A stretch of DNA of 53,918 bases from an uncultured Oscillospiraceae bacterium (GCA_910584715.1 CAJUAN010000015.1:1-53918), one strand, 5' to 3'. Positions 40,743-50,035 are shown, counted from the stretch's first letter. A program made the numbers and translations. The notes: a model not told the origin generated them from the sequence alone.

Positions 40743-43550
40743 TTATGATATGGGAAAACCTAAAGCGGCAAGAATAATTATAATTATACAGAGCGGCGCT
40801 TGTGAATTATCATCTGTCTCATATGCTCCTGCGGCAGAAGAAACGTCTTCATACTCAGCAGATGTGTCGCTTATAACTATTGCCCAGTCCGAGGCGTGTG
40901 TAAATACAAGACTTGCCTTGCCGTTTACAATTACGCTGCTGTCCACAAATTCAAGCTCTTTTGTTTTAGTGTTGTAGTAATACAAATTTGCGATTTTATT
41001 ATCATTGTCTTTCAAATCTATAGAAAGCGTAGCCGAACACCCAAAATTGCCGTTATGAGCGAGAACTAACGGAATAGTATTAGACGGGTCTGAAATCATA
41101 TCATCGGGGATTTGGTTTTTCTTTTTTGTCACACTAAAGTCTATGGATTGCGGGTTAGTTACATCTTTTCCGTTAATAGCCCAGGTTATGCCGTCACCCA
41201 TATCCAAGACAATGTCAACATTTTTACCCTTGATAGCGTTCATTACGTTTTTGGGAACATTTGTTGAATTTCCCATATCAACGTTTATTTTTGAATTATC
41301 GTTTGCCTTATTAATTTCCTTGACAACGTTTCCCCAACCCTTTTTAACACTAATGTTGGTCTCAGATCCGTTTGTTTCAGGCTGTTGCGGTTGCGACGGA
41401 TTTGAAGGCTGAGTAGGCTTTGAGGGTTCGGCCGGCTGTGAAGGCCGGGAGGGTCCGGTTGGGTTATTGCTGCCGCCCCCAAGCTTTGCAATGGTTTCTA
41501 TTCTTGTGGTATAGCCGCATACCGTACACTTGTAAACCTTTTGCCCCTCTGTGGTTACTGTGGGTTCGACCGTAATCGTACCGCTGTCTTCCATGTGAGT
41601 CGAGAAATCAAGCTTTTCATCGCAGCCGCTGCAGGTATACCAGTGTCCCGTTTCATCGGATACTAACTCGTTTCCCTTGTTGTGAACGTGTTCAAGCTTT
41701 GCAATAACATCTGTTCTTGTGGTATGACCACATACTGTACACTTGTAAACCTTTTCTCCCTCAGTAGTTTCTGTGGGTTCAACCGTAACCGTACCGCTAT
41801 CTTCTGTGTGAATCGAAAAATCAAGCTTTTCATCGCAACCGCTGCAAGTATACCAATGTCCCGTTGCGTCGGATTTTAACTCGGTTCCCTGATTGTGAAC
41901 GTGTGCAAGCTTTTCAATTACCTCGGTTTTGGTTGTGCCGCAGACTGTACAGGTATATGTCTTTTCGCCCTCGGCTTCTTCGGTGGGTTCGGTTGTGATT
42001 ACGCCGTCGTCATAGCTGTGCTCCACAGGGGTATATGTTAAATTAAATGTTGCCGTATGATTGTTTCCGCAATCGTAATCATAAGTTATGGTACCAACAA
42101 TTTCCGTAAGTTTATCTTCTGTTAATGTTGCTCCCTGCCAGTTTGAAGTTTTTGTTACATCAAAACCCGCTTGCAGATTTTTAAGGTCATATGCTCCGCA
42201 GATTTCGCCTATATTATAAGAATTACCCCAACAAGCAAATGATGATGATGTAAGCAATAAATTATTGTTTATATCAAGCGACGTTAGTTGATTATTAGCG
42301 CAAAACAACGTTGTAAGCGCGGTATTATTCTGTACATTAAGCGACGTAAGTTGATTATCATCACAATCTAAATATGCAAGCATGGTATTTTTACTAACAT
42401 CAAGTGATGTTAGTTGATTTCTACCGCATAACAAACTTGTAAGTGCAAGGTTATTGTTCACATTAAGTGATGTAAGTTGATTATCCCAGCAACCCAAATA
42501 TTCAAGAACAATATTATTGTTTACATCAAGCGATGTAAGTTGATTACTATTGCAGCACAACTCTATAAGCGCAGTATTTTTGCTTACATCAAGCGATGTA
42601 AGTTGATTACTATCACAATACAATACTTTAAGTACAGTAAAATATTCAATGCCTTTAAAACTTTGAACGCCACTATTTCTTAAGTAGACTTCTGTAATTC
42701 GACTAATTTCCTCATTTGAAAGCAAACCGTCATTGTTACTATCAAAGTTATCCGAAACATACTGTCTGAAGACATCATCAGGGAAGTTTACAGAATTTAT
42801 TTCAATACCGCTTGCTTGTTCAAGCTTTGGAACAACTTCTGTCCTTGTGGTATAACCACATAACGTACACTTATATTCTTTTTGTCCCTCGGTGGTCCCT
42901 GTCGGTTCAATCGTAACTGTACCGTCATCTTCTGTGTGAGCAGCAAAATCAATCTTTTCATCGCATCCGGAGCAGGCATACCAATGTCCAGTTTCATCGG
43001 ATACAAAATCTTCAATATAGGTGTGTTTTGGATCAAAATACACTTTAATGCAATTTACAAACGTACTTTCATAATTATCTGCATTTCTATCAGCATATCC
43101 CAAATCAAAATAATATTCATCATATGAATGATTTGCTAAGTATAAAGTAATACCTCCACCACTAAATGGCGCAAAATTAGAAAAACCACTAAAACCCCAT
43201 TCACCAATATTTTCATTATCATCTACATAATTACAACCATATGTATATACGAGACCTAAGGACTCCGTTGGTAAAATATTGTTGTAATCATTCACATTAC
43301 ACCACATTTCGAAGTATCCATCGTTAATAAAGTTATTGTTTTTATCGATTAGGCTGTCTACTGTTACAGTTATGTCATTATTAACAATTTCGACTCGCTT
43401 TATTTTTATATTTTTACGCTGTGTTCCTTCAGCACTAACATTAGTACCTATCTGCGACAAACATTCATCGGGCAAAACGGTAATAACCCCGACAGCCATA
43501 AGAGAAGCGACCACAAAAGCCGCTACACGCTTGAAAAATTTCTTTTTCAT
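40743..43550 (-). CDS. Surface protein with LRRs and Cys4 repeats
   Basis: A 935-aa exported protein. A signal peptide (residues 1-41) precedes an N-terminal beta domain. A Cys4 repeat follows at about 178-243 (GHWYACSGCDEK...YKCTLCGYTTR). An EF-hand-like DSNNDGLLSNEE is near 267, and about six 21-residue leucine-rich repeats with NQLTSLDV lie at about 310-430. Three more Cys4 units occupy about 515-690, a Pro/Ser-rich spacer 695-727, and a beta-rich domain runs to a hydrophobic C-terminal helix (LCIIIIILAALGF). No LPXTG motif is visible, so membrane anchoring by the tail is likely. This is the build of an adhesin or surface-binding protein. GGAGG precedes the ATG. Confidence 0.85.
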   Translation of the reverse strand: MKKKFFKRVAAFVVASLMAVGVITVLPDECLSQIGTNVSAEGTQRKNIKIKRVEIVNNDITVTVDSLIDKNNNFINDGYFEMWCNVNDYNNILPTESLGLVYTYGCNYVDDNENIGEWGFSGFSNFAPFSGGGITLYLANHSYDEYYFDLGYADRNADNYESTFVNCIKVYFDPKHTYIEDFVSDETGHWYACSGCDEKIDFAAHTEDDGTVTIEPTGTTEGQKEYKCTLCGYTTRTEVVPKLEQASGIEINSVNFPDDVFRQYVSDNFDSNNDGLLSNEEISRITEVYLRNSGVQSFKGIEYFTVLKVLYCDSNQLTSLDVSKNTALIELCCNSNQLTSLDVNNNIVLEYLGCWDNQLTSLNVNNNLALTSLLCGRNQLTSLDVSKNTMLAYLDCDDNQLTSLNVQNNTALTTLFCANNQLTSLDINNNLLLTSSSFACWGNSYNIGEICGAYDLKNLQAGFDVTKTSNWQGATLTEDKLTEIVGTITYDYDCGNNHTATFNLTYTPVEHSYDDGVITTEPTEEAEGEKTYTCTVCGTTKTEVIEKLAHVHNQGTELKSDATGHWYTCSGCDEKLDFSIHTEDSGTVTVEPTETTEGEKVYKCTVCGHTTRTDVIAKLEHVHNKGNELVSDETGHWYTCSGCDEKLDFSTHMEDSGTITVEPTVTTEGQKVYKCTVCGYTTRIETIAKLGGGSNNPTGPSRPSQPAEPSKPTQPSNPSQPQQPETNGSETNISVKKGWGNVVKEINKANDNSKINVDMGNSTNVPKNVMNAIKGKNVDIVLDMGDGITWAINGKDVTNPQSIDFSVTKKKNQIPDDMISDPSNTIPLVLAHNGNFGCSATLSIDLKDNDNKIANLYYYNTKTKELEFVDSSVIVNGKASLVFTHASDWAIVISDTSAEYEDVSSAAGAYETDDNSQAPLCIIIIILAALGFPIS
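41480..41905 (-). repeat. Tandem 213-bp coding repeats (Cys4 units)
   Basis: Two adjacent 71-codon units are nearly identical in DNA and protein (HVHN...GHWYTCSGCDEKLDFS...VYKCTVCG.TTR). A third, shorter unit lies upstream in the protein and a fourth diverged one near residue 200. Recent duplication is likely, and repeat number may vary between strains. Confidence 0.85.
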
Positions 43551-43734
43551 ATTAAAACCTCCATTTTAATATCACTCAATTTTAAACGAGCAAATTTTAT
43601 GTATACTCAAATATTATACCATCTATTTTACTTTGTGTCAATATATAAAGAAAAAATTTAATGCAAAAGAAAATATTGCTTCCATTTATTGCATAAATTT
43701 GTGCCTTTTGAGTAATAATCAAATAATTTTTAAA

Positions 43735-43795
43735 ATATTTTACTTAAAATAAACTGATATGATATAAATTTTACTTAAAGTAAATTTTTTTGAGA
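43735..43795. promoter_or_regulatory. Paired TTTACTT operators ahead of XRE gene
   Basis: TTTACTT-A-AAGTAAA is a perfect 15-bp palindrome (about 43773-43787). A related copy, TTTACTTAAAATAAA, lies about 35 bp upstream. Two sites ahead of an XRE gene suggest self-regulation. The rest of the gap 43551-43825 is AT-rich without a gene. Confidence 0.6.
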
Positions 43796-43825
43796 TAAAT
43801 TTTATTATAAAGAAAGTGATACTAT

Positions 43826-44191
43826 ATGTTTGAAGACTTTGGAGAAAGACTTAAACGGCTAAGAATAAATGCAGGTTTAACACAAGCAAAGCTGGGAAGC
43901 CGTGTAAACAAAGGGGTTACGTCAATAAGCAAGTACGAATCGGGCGCTATGCTTCCGACAATGGAAACAGCAGTTGACCTTGCGTTCCAATTGAGAGTAT
44001 CACTGGACGAGCTTTTCGGCTATGACAATGCATCATCGGTATCAACATTCGGCTTGACGGACGAGCAAAAGGAAATTATTTCAGACCTTATTTTACTTTT
44101 CCGTGCTCAGAATACTCAGAATAAATCATCTCTTTCTCCCGAACAGTATGAGATTATCGGGAAAATCATGGAGGCATTTTACAGGAAATAA
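43826..44191 (+). CDS. XRE-family helix-turn-helix regulator
   Basis: A 121-aa protein with an N-terminal HTH (residues 5-65, FGERLKRLRINAGLTQAKLGSRVNKGVTSISKYESG) and a helical C-terminal half (LTDEQKEIISDLILLFRAQ...EQYEIIGKIMEAF), which may form dimers. The two TTTACTT palindromes upstream are its likely operators. It is divergent from the LRR surface protein gene, which it could control. Confidence 0.85.
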   Translation: MFEDFGERLKRLRINAGLTQAKLGSRVNKGVTSISKYESGAMLPTMETAVDLAFQLRVSLDELFGYDNASSVSTFGLTDEQKEIISDLILLFRAQNTQNKSSLSPEQYEIIGKIMEAFYRK

Positions 44192-44289
44192 AAAGTTTCC
44201 CCGCAAACAGCATTGTGTCCGTTTGCGGGAAATTTATAGAGATTACAGCGCAAAGGTAAGAACGTCTATTTCCCGGCACGAACGAAAAA

Positions 44290-44325
44290 ATACCCGACCG
44301 TTTTGTTTTGCAATCGGGTATGATA
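44290..44325 (+). terminator. Hairpin behind XRE gene
   Basis: Stem ATACCCGA/TCGGGTAT with a 16-nt T-rich loop, a possible terminator, though not followed by a clear T run. The gap 44192-44508 otherwise holds only repeat copy C. Confidence 0.45.
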
Positions 44326-44387
44326 ATCCGCTGTATTTTTCTGTTTAACGATATTTTAGTAAAACTTCTTTATGATTGGCCAAAATC

Positions 44388-44480
44388 GCAGAGCCCCCTT
44401 GTCCCACGCAAGCTGTGCTCAGCTTGACCAGCTAATCTTTGGCAGGATAATATCATTTGTGAGTTAAACATAAATTTATC
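44388..44480 (-). repeat. Dispersed structured repeat, copy C
   Basis: Reverse-strand copy with GTTTAACTCACAAATGATA, CCTGCCAAAGATTAGCTGG, the AAGCTG hairpin and a shortened G-rich end. It lies at the 3' end of hflX. Confidence 0.85.
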
Positions 44481-44508
44481 TCGCCAAAACTGATTTTCCG
44501 TGAAATCG

Positions 44509-45753
44509 TCAGAGCCTGTACCCCTCCGCTACGTGAAGCACCTTTTTGTCAACGATCGCGTCGATGAGCGTTCCTTCGGGAAGATACTCCTCGGAGAGGA
44601 TTTTCCCGTCTATGCGGATAGTGTTCAGTATGCCCGTCTTGTCGTAGGGGATAACGAATTTTCCCCGCACCGACGTTTCGGGAAGATTCCTCGCTATGCA
44701 GTCAAGAAGCTCGTCAAAGCCCTTTTTCTGCTTTGCAGAAATTTTCACCGTTCGCTCGTCGCACCTGATATTCTCAGCTTCCGGAAGCTTATCACACTTG
44801 TTGAGCACGTCTATCCGCGGGATATCCCCGCAGCCCAGCTCGTCGAGAAGCTCCGCAGTGACCTGAGCCTGCTCGTAACCGTCCTCGGCGCTTATGTCGA
44901 TAAGATTGATTATAATATCCGCGGCGGCAGCTTCTTCAAGGGTACTCTTAAAGGCTTCGACCAGATTGTGGGGCAGGCGGCGGATAAGTCCTACCGTGTC
45001 GATGAGCAAAACGCTTCTGCCGTCGGGAAGTTCGATCGCCCGCGAGGTAATATCCAGCGTGGCGAAAAGCTTGTTTTCAGCAAGCACTCCCGCGTCGGTG
45101 AGGGCGTTGAGCAGGGTGGACTTTCCCACATTGGTATAGCCCACTATCGCCGCGGACAGAACGTTGTCCTTTTTGCGGCGGGCACGGTGAAGCTCGCGGC
45201 GGCGTTCAAGCTCTTTCAGTTCAGCCTCGAGAGCCTCTATGCGGCGGCGTATGTGCCGCTTGTCCGTCTCCAGCTTTGATTCGCCGGGACCTCTCGTGCC
45301 TATTCCTCCGCCCAGGCGGGACAGCTCCACGCCCTTTCCCGCCAGCCTCGGAAGACGATATTTCTGCTGTGCAAGCTCCACCTGTAACCTACCCTCTTTG
45401 GTAACGGCGCGTCCCGCGAAAATGTCCAGTATGAGGGTAGTGCGGTCGATAACGCGTATATCGAGAATTTTTTCAATATTTCGGGTCTGGTTGGCGGTAA
45501 GCTCGCAGTCGAAGATTATCAGGTTAACGTCCAGAGCCTTTGCCTCCTCCGCAAGCTGTTCAAGACGTCCCGAACCGATGACGGTTGCGCTGTCCTGGGC
45601 GGGACGCTTCTGGGTAACGCGGGCGGCTACCTCCACTCCGGCGGTGCGTGAAAGCTCCTCAAGCTCGTCAAGGGAACGCTCCGCGTCGAATTCTCCGGTA
45701 TCCGCTGACACAAGCACCGCCCTTACAATTTCTTTAACAGTATTATCGGTCAT
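44509..45753 (-). CDS. hflX: Ribosome-associated GTPase HflX
   Basis: HflX splits stalled 70S ribosomes under stress, and relatives give resistance to ribosome-targeting antibiotics. The 414-aa protein has the N-terminal HflX nucleotide-binding domain (about 1-105), a coiled-coil linker with GGGIGTRGPGESKLETDKR, and a G domain with the P-loop GYTNVGKST, the LIDTVGLI switch II and the NKCD motif. A short C-terminal domain follows. The start has AAGGAGG. A 240-nt leader with an upstream ORF and an intrinsic terminator lies in front, which suggests induction by translation stress. Confidence 0.95.
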   Translation of the reverse strand: MTDNTVKEIVRAVLVSADTGEFDAERSLDELEELSRTAGVEVAARVTQKRPAQDSATVIGSGRLEQLAEEAKALDVNLIIFDCELTANQTRNIEKILDIRVIDRTTLILDIFAGRAVTKEGRLQVELAQQKYRLPRLAGKGVELSRLGGGIGTRGPGESKLETDKRHIRRRIEALEAELKELERRRELHRARRKKDNVLSAAIVGYTNVGKSTLLNALTDAGVLAENKLFATLDITSRAIELPDGRSVLLIDTVGLIRRLPHNLVEAFKSTLEEAAAADIIINLIDISAEDGYEQAQVTAELLDELGCGDIPRIDVLNKCDKLPEAENIRCDERTVKISAKQKKGFDELLDCIARNLPETSVRGKFVIPYDKTGILNTIRIDGKILSEEYLPEGTLIDAIVDKKVLHVAEGYRL

Positions 45754-45801
45754 AAAAAATACCTCCTTAATGTCCGCAAAAAGTTCTTACAGGCAAAAAA
45801 A

Positions 45802-45838
45802 GTCCCCGTTTGATACGGCATACGCCGCTCACGGAGAC
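45802..45838 (-). terminator. Attenuator terminator in the hflX leader
   Basis: On the minus strand GTCTCCGT pairs with ACGGGGAC around an inner GCGGC/GCCGT hairpin, followed at once by TTTTTTT (45801-45795). It lies 40 bp upstream of hflX, within the leader and downstream of the hflX promoter, so it can only act as an attenuator. Confidence 0.88.
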
Positions 45839-45874
45839 CTTAGTTGCATATAAACTGTCACGCGTTACGTTTGG

Positions 45875-45949
45875 TTACGCGCGTCCGAACCTATTTTGCA
45901 GACAGACTCCATAGTACATATTTGGCTTGTTAGTTACGAAAATATACAT
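45875..45949 (-). CDS. 24-codon leader peptide upstream of hflX
   Basis: On the minus strand an ATG at 45949 stands behind a GAGGCGG-type ribosome site and opens a 24-codon frame (starting MYIFVTNKPN) that ends at TAA 45877-45875. Immediately after come complementary segments (ACGCGCGT and ACGCGT) and then the terminator. A ribosome stalled on this frame could change which hairpin forms. This is the standard layout of leader-peptide attenuation. There is no run of one amino acid, so a ribosome inhibitor rather than an amino acid would be the signal. Confidence 0.6.
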   Translation of the reverse strand: MYIFVTNKPNMYYGVCLQNRFGRA

Positions 45950-46001
45950 TTTGTCCGCCTCGCTTTCGGTAAAATTTGTTCCTTAAAAAGAACACAAGCT
46001 A

Positions 46002-46030
46002 ATCATAATACAAAAAATTCGTTTTGTCAA
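46002..46030 (-). promoter_or_regulatory. hflX promoter
   Basis: TTGACA (46030-46025), 17 bp, TATGAT (46007-46002) on the minus strand, just behind glgP. The predicted leader to hflX is about 240 nt. Confidence 0.88.
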
Positions 46031-46053
46031 GTGTTTTTTATAATTTTTTTAAA

Positions 46054-48408
46054 TCAAAGTTTCCACAACTCCTCGGCATACTGCTTCACGGTTCTGTCGG
46101 AGCTGAATTTTCCGCTGCACGCAACGTTCATCCAGCATTTTTTGGAGAATACCTCGCGGTTCTTGTAGTCGTACAGGGCGCGGAGCTTGGTGTCCACATA
46201 GCCCTCCAAGTCCGCAAGCAGGAAGTAATTGTCGGGCTTGTGCCAGCTTGTGCCGTTTATCAGCGAATTGTAAAGCTCGCCGAACATACCCGTGTCGCCG
46301 TCGTTGAAGGTGCCGTCCACAAGCGTGTTTATTACTCTCTTAACGCGGTCGTTGGTGTAGTAGATCTTTTCCTTGGGACGGTAGTTGGGCTTGATCTTTT
46401 CGATCTCCTCGACCCGCGCACCGAAGATATACTCGTTCTCCCAGCCGGCTTCCTCCACTATTTCCACGTTCGCGCCGTCGTAGGTACCCAAAGTCACCGC
46501 GCCGTTGAGCATGAACTTCATATTGCCGGTGCCGCTTGCTTCAAGTCCCGCGGTGGATATCTGCTCGGAGATATCGGCGGCGGGAATAAGCTTCTCCGCA
46601 TAGGAAACGTTATAGTTCTGAACAAACAAAACTTTCAGCTTATCCTTTGTCTGAGGATCGTTGTTAACAAGCTTTGCCACCTCGTTGATATACTTGATGA
46701 TACCCTTTGCCCGACGGTACGCGGGAGCAGCCTTTGCTCCGAAGATAAAGCAGGTAGGCTGTAAATCGGGCAGCTTATTCTCCTTTATCTGGAAGTACAG
46801 ATCCACTACCGAGAACGCGTTCAGAAGCTGTCTCTTGTATTCATGCAGACGCTTTACCTGAATGTCGAATACCCAGTCGGGGTTAAGCTCCACGCCCTCG
46901 TGCTTTTTGATATAGTCGCAGAGCTGCACCTTCTTCTCACGCTTGATATCCATAAAGCGGCGAATGGTATTGCCGTCGTCCACGAATTTTTTCAGCTCGG
47001 AAAGCCTGTCAAGTTCGGTCTGCCAGCCGTCGCCGATCTTCTCTGTGATAAGGGAGGATAGCTCCGGGTTGCAGAGTCCCAGCCAGCGGCGGGGTGTAAT
47101 GCCGTTTGTCTTGTTCTGGAAGCGGTCGGGAAAGATCTCGTACCAGCCCTTGAGAACGTCGTTTTTGAGAATATCCGTGTGGAGCTGCGCAACGCCGTTC
47201 GTATGAGAGGAAGCAAATATAGCCATTCTCGCCATATGAATGCGCTCGCCGTCAAAAATGCGTTTTTCTTCGATTTGCGCTTCGGTTTGACCGATGGATT
47301 TAAGGTACTTAACAAGGTGCGCATCTATCATCAGCACGATCTCGTAAAGAGTGGGTATAACGCTTCTGAACAGACCCGCTCCCCATTTTTCCAGAGCCTC
47401 GCCCATAACGGTGTGGTTGGTGTAGTTGCAGGTCTTCTGGACGATATCAAACGCCTCGCCGAAAGACATACCCTCCTTGAACATGAATATCCTGATAAGC
47501 TCGGGTATAGCCACGGTGGGGTGGGTGTCGTTGAGCTGGAGGGCAAAGCACTCCGCGAACTTGGAGAAGTCGTCCCCGTGGGTCTTTTTGTAGCGGCAGA
47601 TAATATCCTGAACGGAAGCGGACACAAAGAAATACTGCTGCTTCAGACGGAGCCTCAGCCCCTTTTCGGTGTTGTCGTTGGGGTACAAAACGTCCGAAAC
47701 GGCTTCGGCGAGAATTTTCTCCTCGCTTGCGCCCATGTAGTCTTGATTGTCGAATTTGCCGAAATCGAAGCCTCTCAAGGGTTCACTCTGCCAGAGACGG
47801 AGAGTATTCACAGCCTTTCCGCCGTAGCCGATTATGGGAATATCGTAGGGAACAGCCATTACTGACTGGTCGGCAAAATCAACTCTTACAGCGTCATTTT
47901 CGGCTCTCACGCTCCATGCGTCGCCGTAGTCAAGCCAGGCGTCCGCTTTTTCCTGCTGGAAGCCGTTGCCGATAGACTGCTTGAACAGACCGTAGCGGTA
48001 CCTTATACCGTAACCGTTGAGGGGTATATCGTGCGCCGCCGCGGAATCCAGAAAGCAAGCCGCAAGACGTCCCAGGCCGCCGTTGCCCAGAGCCGCGTCC
48101 TCTATCTCTTCCAAACAGGCTATGTCAACGCCCTGATCCGCTAAGATTTCCTTAGCTTCGTCAAGGAGTCCCGCGCAGTAAAGATTGTTGAATACAGCCC
48201 GTCCCATAAGGAACTCGGCGGAAAGATAGTACGCTCTGCGCTTTTCGTTGTGGCGCTCCTCTGTTTTATCCCACATGGGTATAATATCGTCCATTACCGC
48301 CCTTGAAAGCGCGTTATGGAGCTGCTTCGGGGTCGCGTGTGAAATATCCGTCCTGCCGTCAATGCGGAGGTTTTCGTTTATTTTTGCCAGAAACTGTTCT
48401 TTGTTCAT
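46054..48408 (-). CDS. glgP: Glycogen phosphorylase
   Basis: Releases glucose-1-phosphate from glycogen or other alpha-1,4-glucans. The 784-aa GT35 enzyme has ALGNGGLGRLAACFLDS near the N-terminus and the pyridoxal-phosphate site EASGTGNMKFMLNGA with the Schiff-base Lys, followed by GTYDGANVEI. The motif KRLHEYKRQLLN is also present. The length is normal. GGACGG precedes the ATG. It has its own promoter and links to pgcA at 19 kb, which would convert the product to glucose-6-P. No other glg gene is in the window. Confidence 0.96.
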   Translation of the reverse strand: MNKEQFLAKINENLRIDGRTDISHATPKQLHNALSRAVMDDIIPMWDKTEERHNEKRRAYYLSAEFLMGRAVFNNLYCAGLLDEAKEILADQGVDIACLEEIEDAALGNGGLGRLAACFLDSAAAHDIPLNGYGIRYRYGLFKQSIGNGFQQEKADAWLDYGDAWSVRAENDAVRVDFADQSVMAVPYDIPIIGYGGKAVNTLRLWQSEPLRGFDFGKFDNQDYMGASEEKILAEAVSDVLYPNDNTEKGLRLRLKQQYFFVSASVQDIICRYKKTHGDDFSKFAECFALQLNDTHPTVAIPELIRIFMFKEGMSFGEAFDIVQKTCNYTNHTVMGEALEKWGAGLFRSVIPTLYEIVLMIDAHLVKYLKSIGQTEAQIEEKRIFDGERIHMARMAIFASSHTNGVAQLHTDILKNDVLKGWYEIFPDRFQNKTNGITPRRWLGLCNPELSSLITEKIGDGWQTELDRLSELKKFVDDGNTIRRFMDIKREKKVQLCDYIKKHEGVELNPDWVFDIQVKRLHEYKRQLLNAFSVVDLYFQIKENKLPDLQPTCFIFGAKAAPAYRRAKGIIKYINEVAKLVNNDPQTKDKLKVLFVQNYNVSYAEKLIPAADISEQISTAGLEASGTGNMKFMLNGAVTLGTYDGANVEIVEEAGWENEYIFGARVEEIEKIKPNYRPKEKIYYTNDRVKRVINTLVDGTFNDGDTGMFGELYNSLINGTSWHKPDNYFLLADLEGYVDTKLRALYDYKNREVFSKKCWMNVACSGKFSSDRTVKQYAEELWKL

Positions 48409-48445
48409 AAAGCTTACCGTCCTTTTTAAAAAATAATCTTAAACA

Positions 48446-48474
48446 ATTGTACCATATTTTTGTCTTTAGTGCAA
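48446..48474 (-). promoter_or_regulatory. glgP promoter
   Basis: TTGCAC (48474-48469), 17 bp, TACAAT (48451-48446) on the minus strand. Confidence 0.65.
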
Positions 48475-48562
48475 CTATTTTATGCGGATTTTTGCCAAAT
48501 AAACATTTTTAACATGGACAAAGCTTAATGCCGGTCTGCGGCTGCAGCTGCTGTCGGACGTC

Positions 48563-48606
48563 AAAAACGGCGTTCCGAAAAATATTTTTCTCGGAGCGCC
48601 GTTTTT
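48563..48606 (-). terminator. Terminator of the rlmB-to-ligase operon
   Basis: Stem AAAAACGGCG/CGCCGTTTTT with an inner TCCGA/TCGGA stem; it can work in both directions. Confidence 0.88.
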
Positions 48607-48613
48607 ATATGCT

Positions 48614-49993
48614 TTATGATTTTTCGGTATTATGTTTTTTTCCTTTGAACCGCAGAACCTTTTGCTCGCTTTTGGGCATTGTCATTCCGACCGTCAGCCA
48701 GAAATAGGGGGCGACATTTATTAAACTGCTGTTTACCAGCGCCTGAGCCGCATATCCGGCAAACATTCCCAAAAGTATCCATGTAAGCTTTCTTTTTTCT
48801 TCGTCCTTTGTATTGACGACTGTTCTGACTCCGGCGGCACAGGCGTATACCAGCATAGAAATGTAGTTTACCGCAGCAAAGACTCCCTGAGTAACAAGAA
48901 TGTGCAGGTACTCGTTGTGTCCTTTGTCGTTATAGTACATTCCCCGCTGCCATTTGGGATTTGAGAAAAACGCATAGCTGTAATTATCAAGCCCCACGCC
49001 GAAAGCCCAGTTATCCGGAACGGCCTCCAAGCCGAATTTCCAGATATAACCGCGTCTGCTTCCGAAAGCCTCAAAATCAAAGTCCCCGCTTATATCTGCT
49101 AATGTTTCTTTCAATCCGCTGCTCAGGACGTCTGTAAATACCGCAAAGTAAGCAAGTACCAGCACAGAAACCGCCAAAACCGCGCCCCAGCTCCGTACGT
49201 ATTTTTTTAGCTTTGTACGGTCATAGCCTTTTATTTTCATTACGATAAAGGATATCGCATAAAAAAAGTGTATGCCCAGATTTCCCAGCCAGGAGATCCT
49301 TGTGGTGGAAGCGATAGTGCAGTAAAAACACAGCATATGGAAAGCAAGCAAAAGCAGCTTTTTTCTGCCGTTTTCAGCAAATATAAACATTCCCGCGCTC
49401 AGGGCGGAGAACAATACGCAAAGTCCCGCGAAAAAGTTGCAGTTCTGGGTAAGACCGAACGCGGCGTTATATTGATTGTGCCATTCGGGCATATGGCAGC
49501 AGTCAGCTATTCGCAGTCCGAAGCTTTGAAAAAAAGCGATCAGGCAGTTAAACAGAGCAACTGCGGCAAAAACATACAGTACTTTTTTTCTGAGCTTCAT
49601 GTCGTTTATCATCGTTCCCGCAAACATCAGGCTGAAATACGCAAGGAAATTAAATATCCATTCGTCGTATCCGTATCCCATCAGCGAGTTCACTATATCC
49701 TTTGACAGCGCCAGCGAAATTACGGAAAAGATAACAAGCAGAATAAAGAACACATCCGAACCGTACAGCTCCATTTTTCCCGATCTTGATTTTCCCAGAA
49801 AGAAACACATAACGGAAAAAAGCCCCGCACAGCCGTAAAGCGCAACGATCAACGGCTGGGTCACGTAGGGCTGCCGGAACAGCTCGGTTATAAATTCGCC
49901 TGCCGGTATCGTCGCCATAATGGTAACAGCAAAATAATAATAAAATTTCTCGGTCGTTACACGTTCACTTAAAGGCGTCTTTCTGCCGTCCAT
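48614..49993 (-). CDS. O-antigen ligase/polymerase-like membrane protein
   Basis: A 459-aa protein with about eleven to twelve transmembrane helices. Between late helices lies a large extracytoplasmic loop with GSRRGYIWKFGLEAVPDNWAFGVGLDNY and DKGHNEYLHILVTQGV, the Wzy_C/WaaL ligase signature with its key Arg and His. In Gram-positive bacteria such proteins polymerise or transfer surface polysaccharide. No glycosyltransferase genes are adjacent, so the acceptor is unknown. The start at 49993 (MDGRKTPLSERV) has AAAGGAG 12 nt upstream, somewhat far. It follows the pseudo-ATPase gene by 42 bp. Confidence 0.83.
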   Translation of the reverse strand: MDGRKTPLSERVTTEKFYYYFAVTIMATIPAGEFITELFRQPYVTQPLIVALYGCAGLFSVMCFFLGKSRSGKMELYGSDVFFILLVIFSVISLALSKDIVNSLMGYGYDEWIFNFLAYFSLMFAGTMINDMKLRKKVLYVFAAVALFNCLIAFFQSFGLRIADCCHMPEWHNQYNAAFGLTQNCNFFAGLCVLFSALSAGMFIFAENGRKKLLLLAFHMLCFYCTIASTTRISWLGNLGIHFFYAISFIVMKIKGYDRTKLKKYVRSWGAVLAVSVLVLAYFAVFTDVLSSGLKETLADISGDFDFEAFGSRRGYIWKFGLEAVPDNWAFGVGLDNYSYAFFSNPKWQRGMYYNDKGHNEYLHILVTQGVFAAVNYISMLVYACAAGVRTVVNTKDEEKRKLTWILLGMFAGYAAQALVNSSLINVAPYFWLTVGMTMPKSEQKVLRFKGKKHNTEKS

Positions 49994-50035
49994 ATTTACC
50001 GCGAGCTCCTTTCGATCCGCAAACCGCACCGGCGC

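Noticed and set aside
42230..42640. CRISPR array
   Set aside because: The regular 63-bp spacing comes from in-frame leucine-rich repeats of the surface protein.
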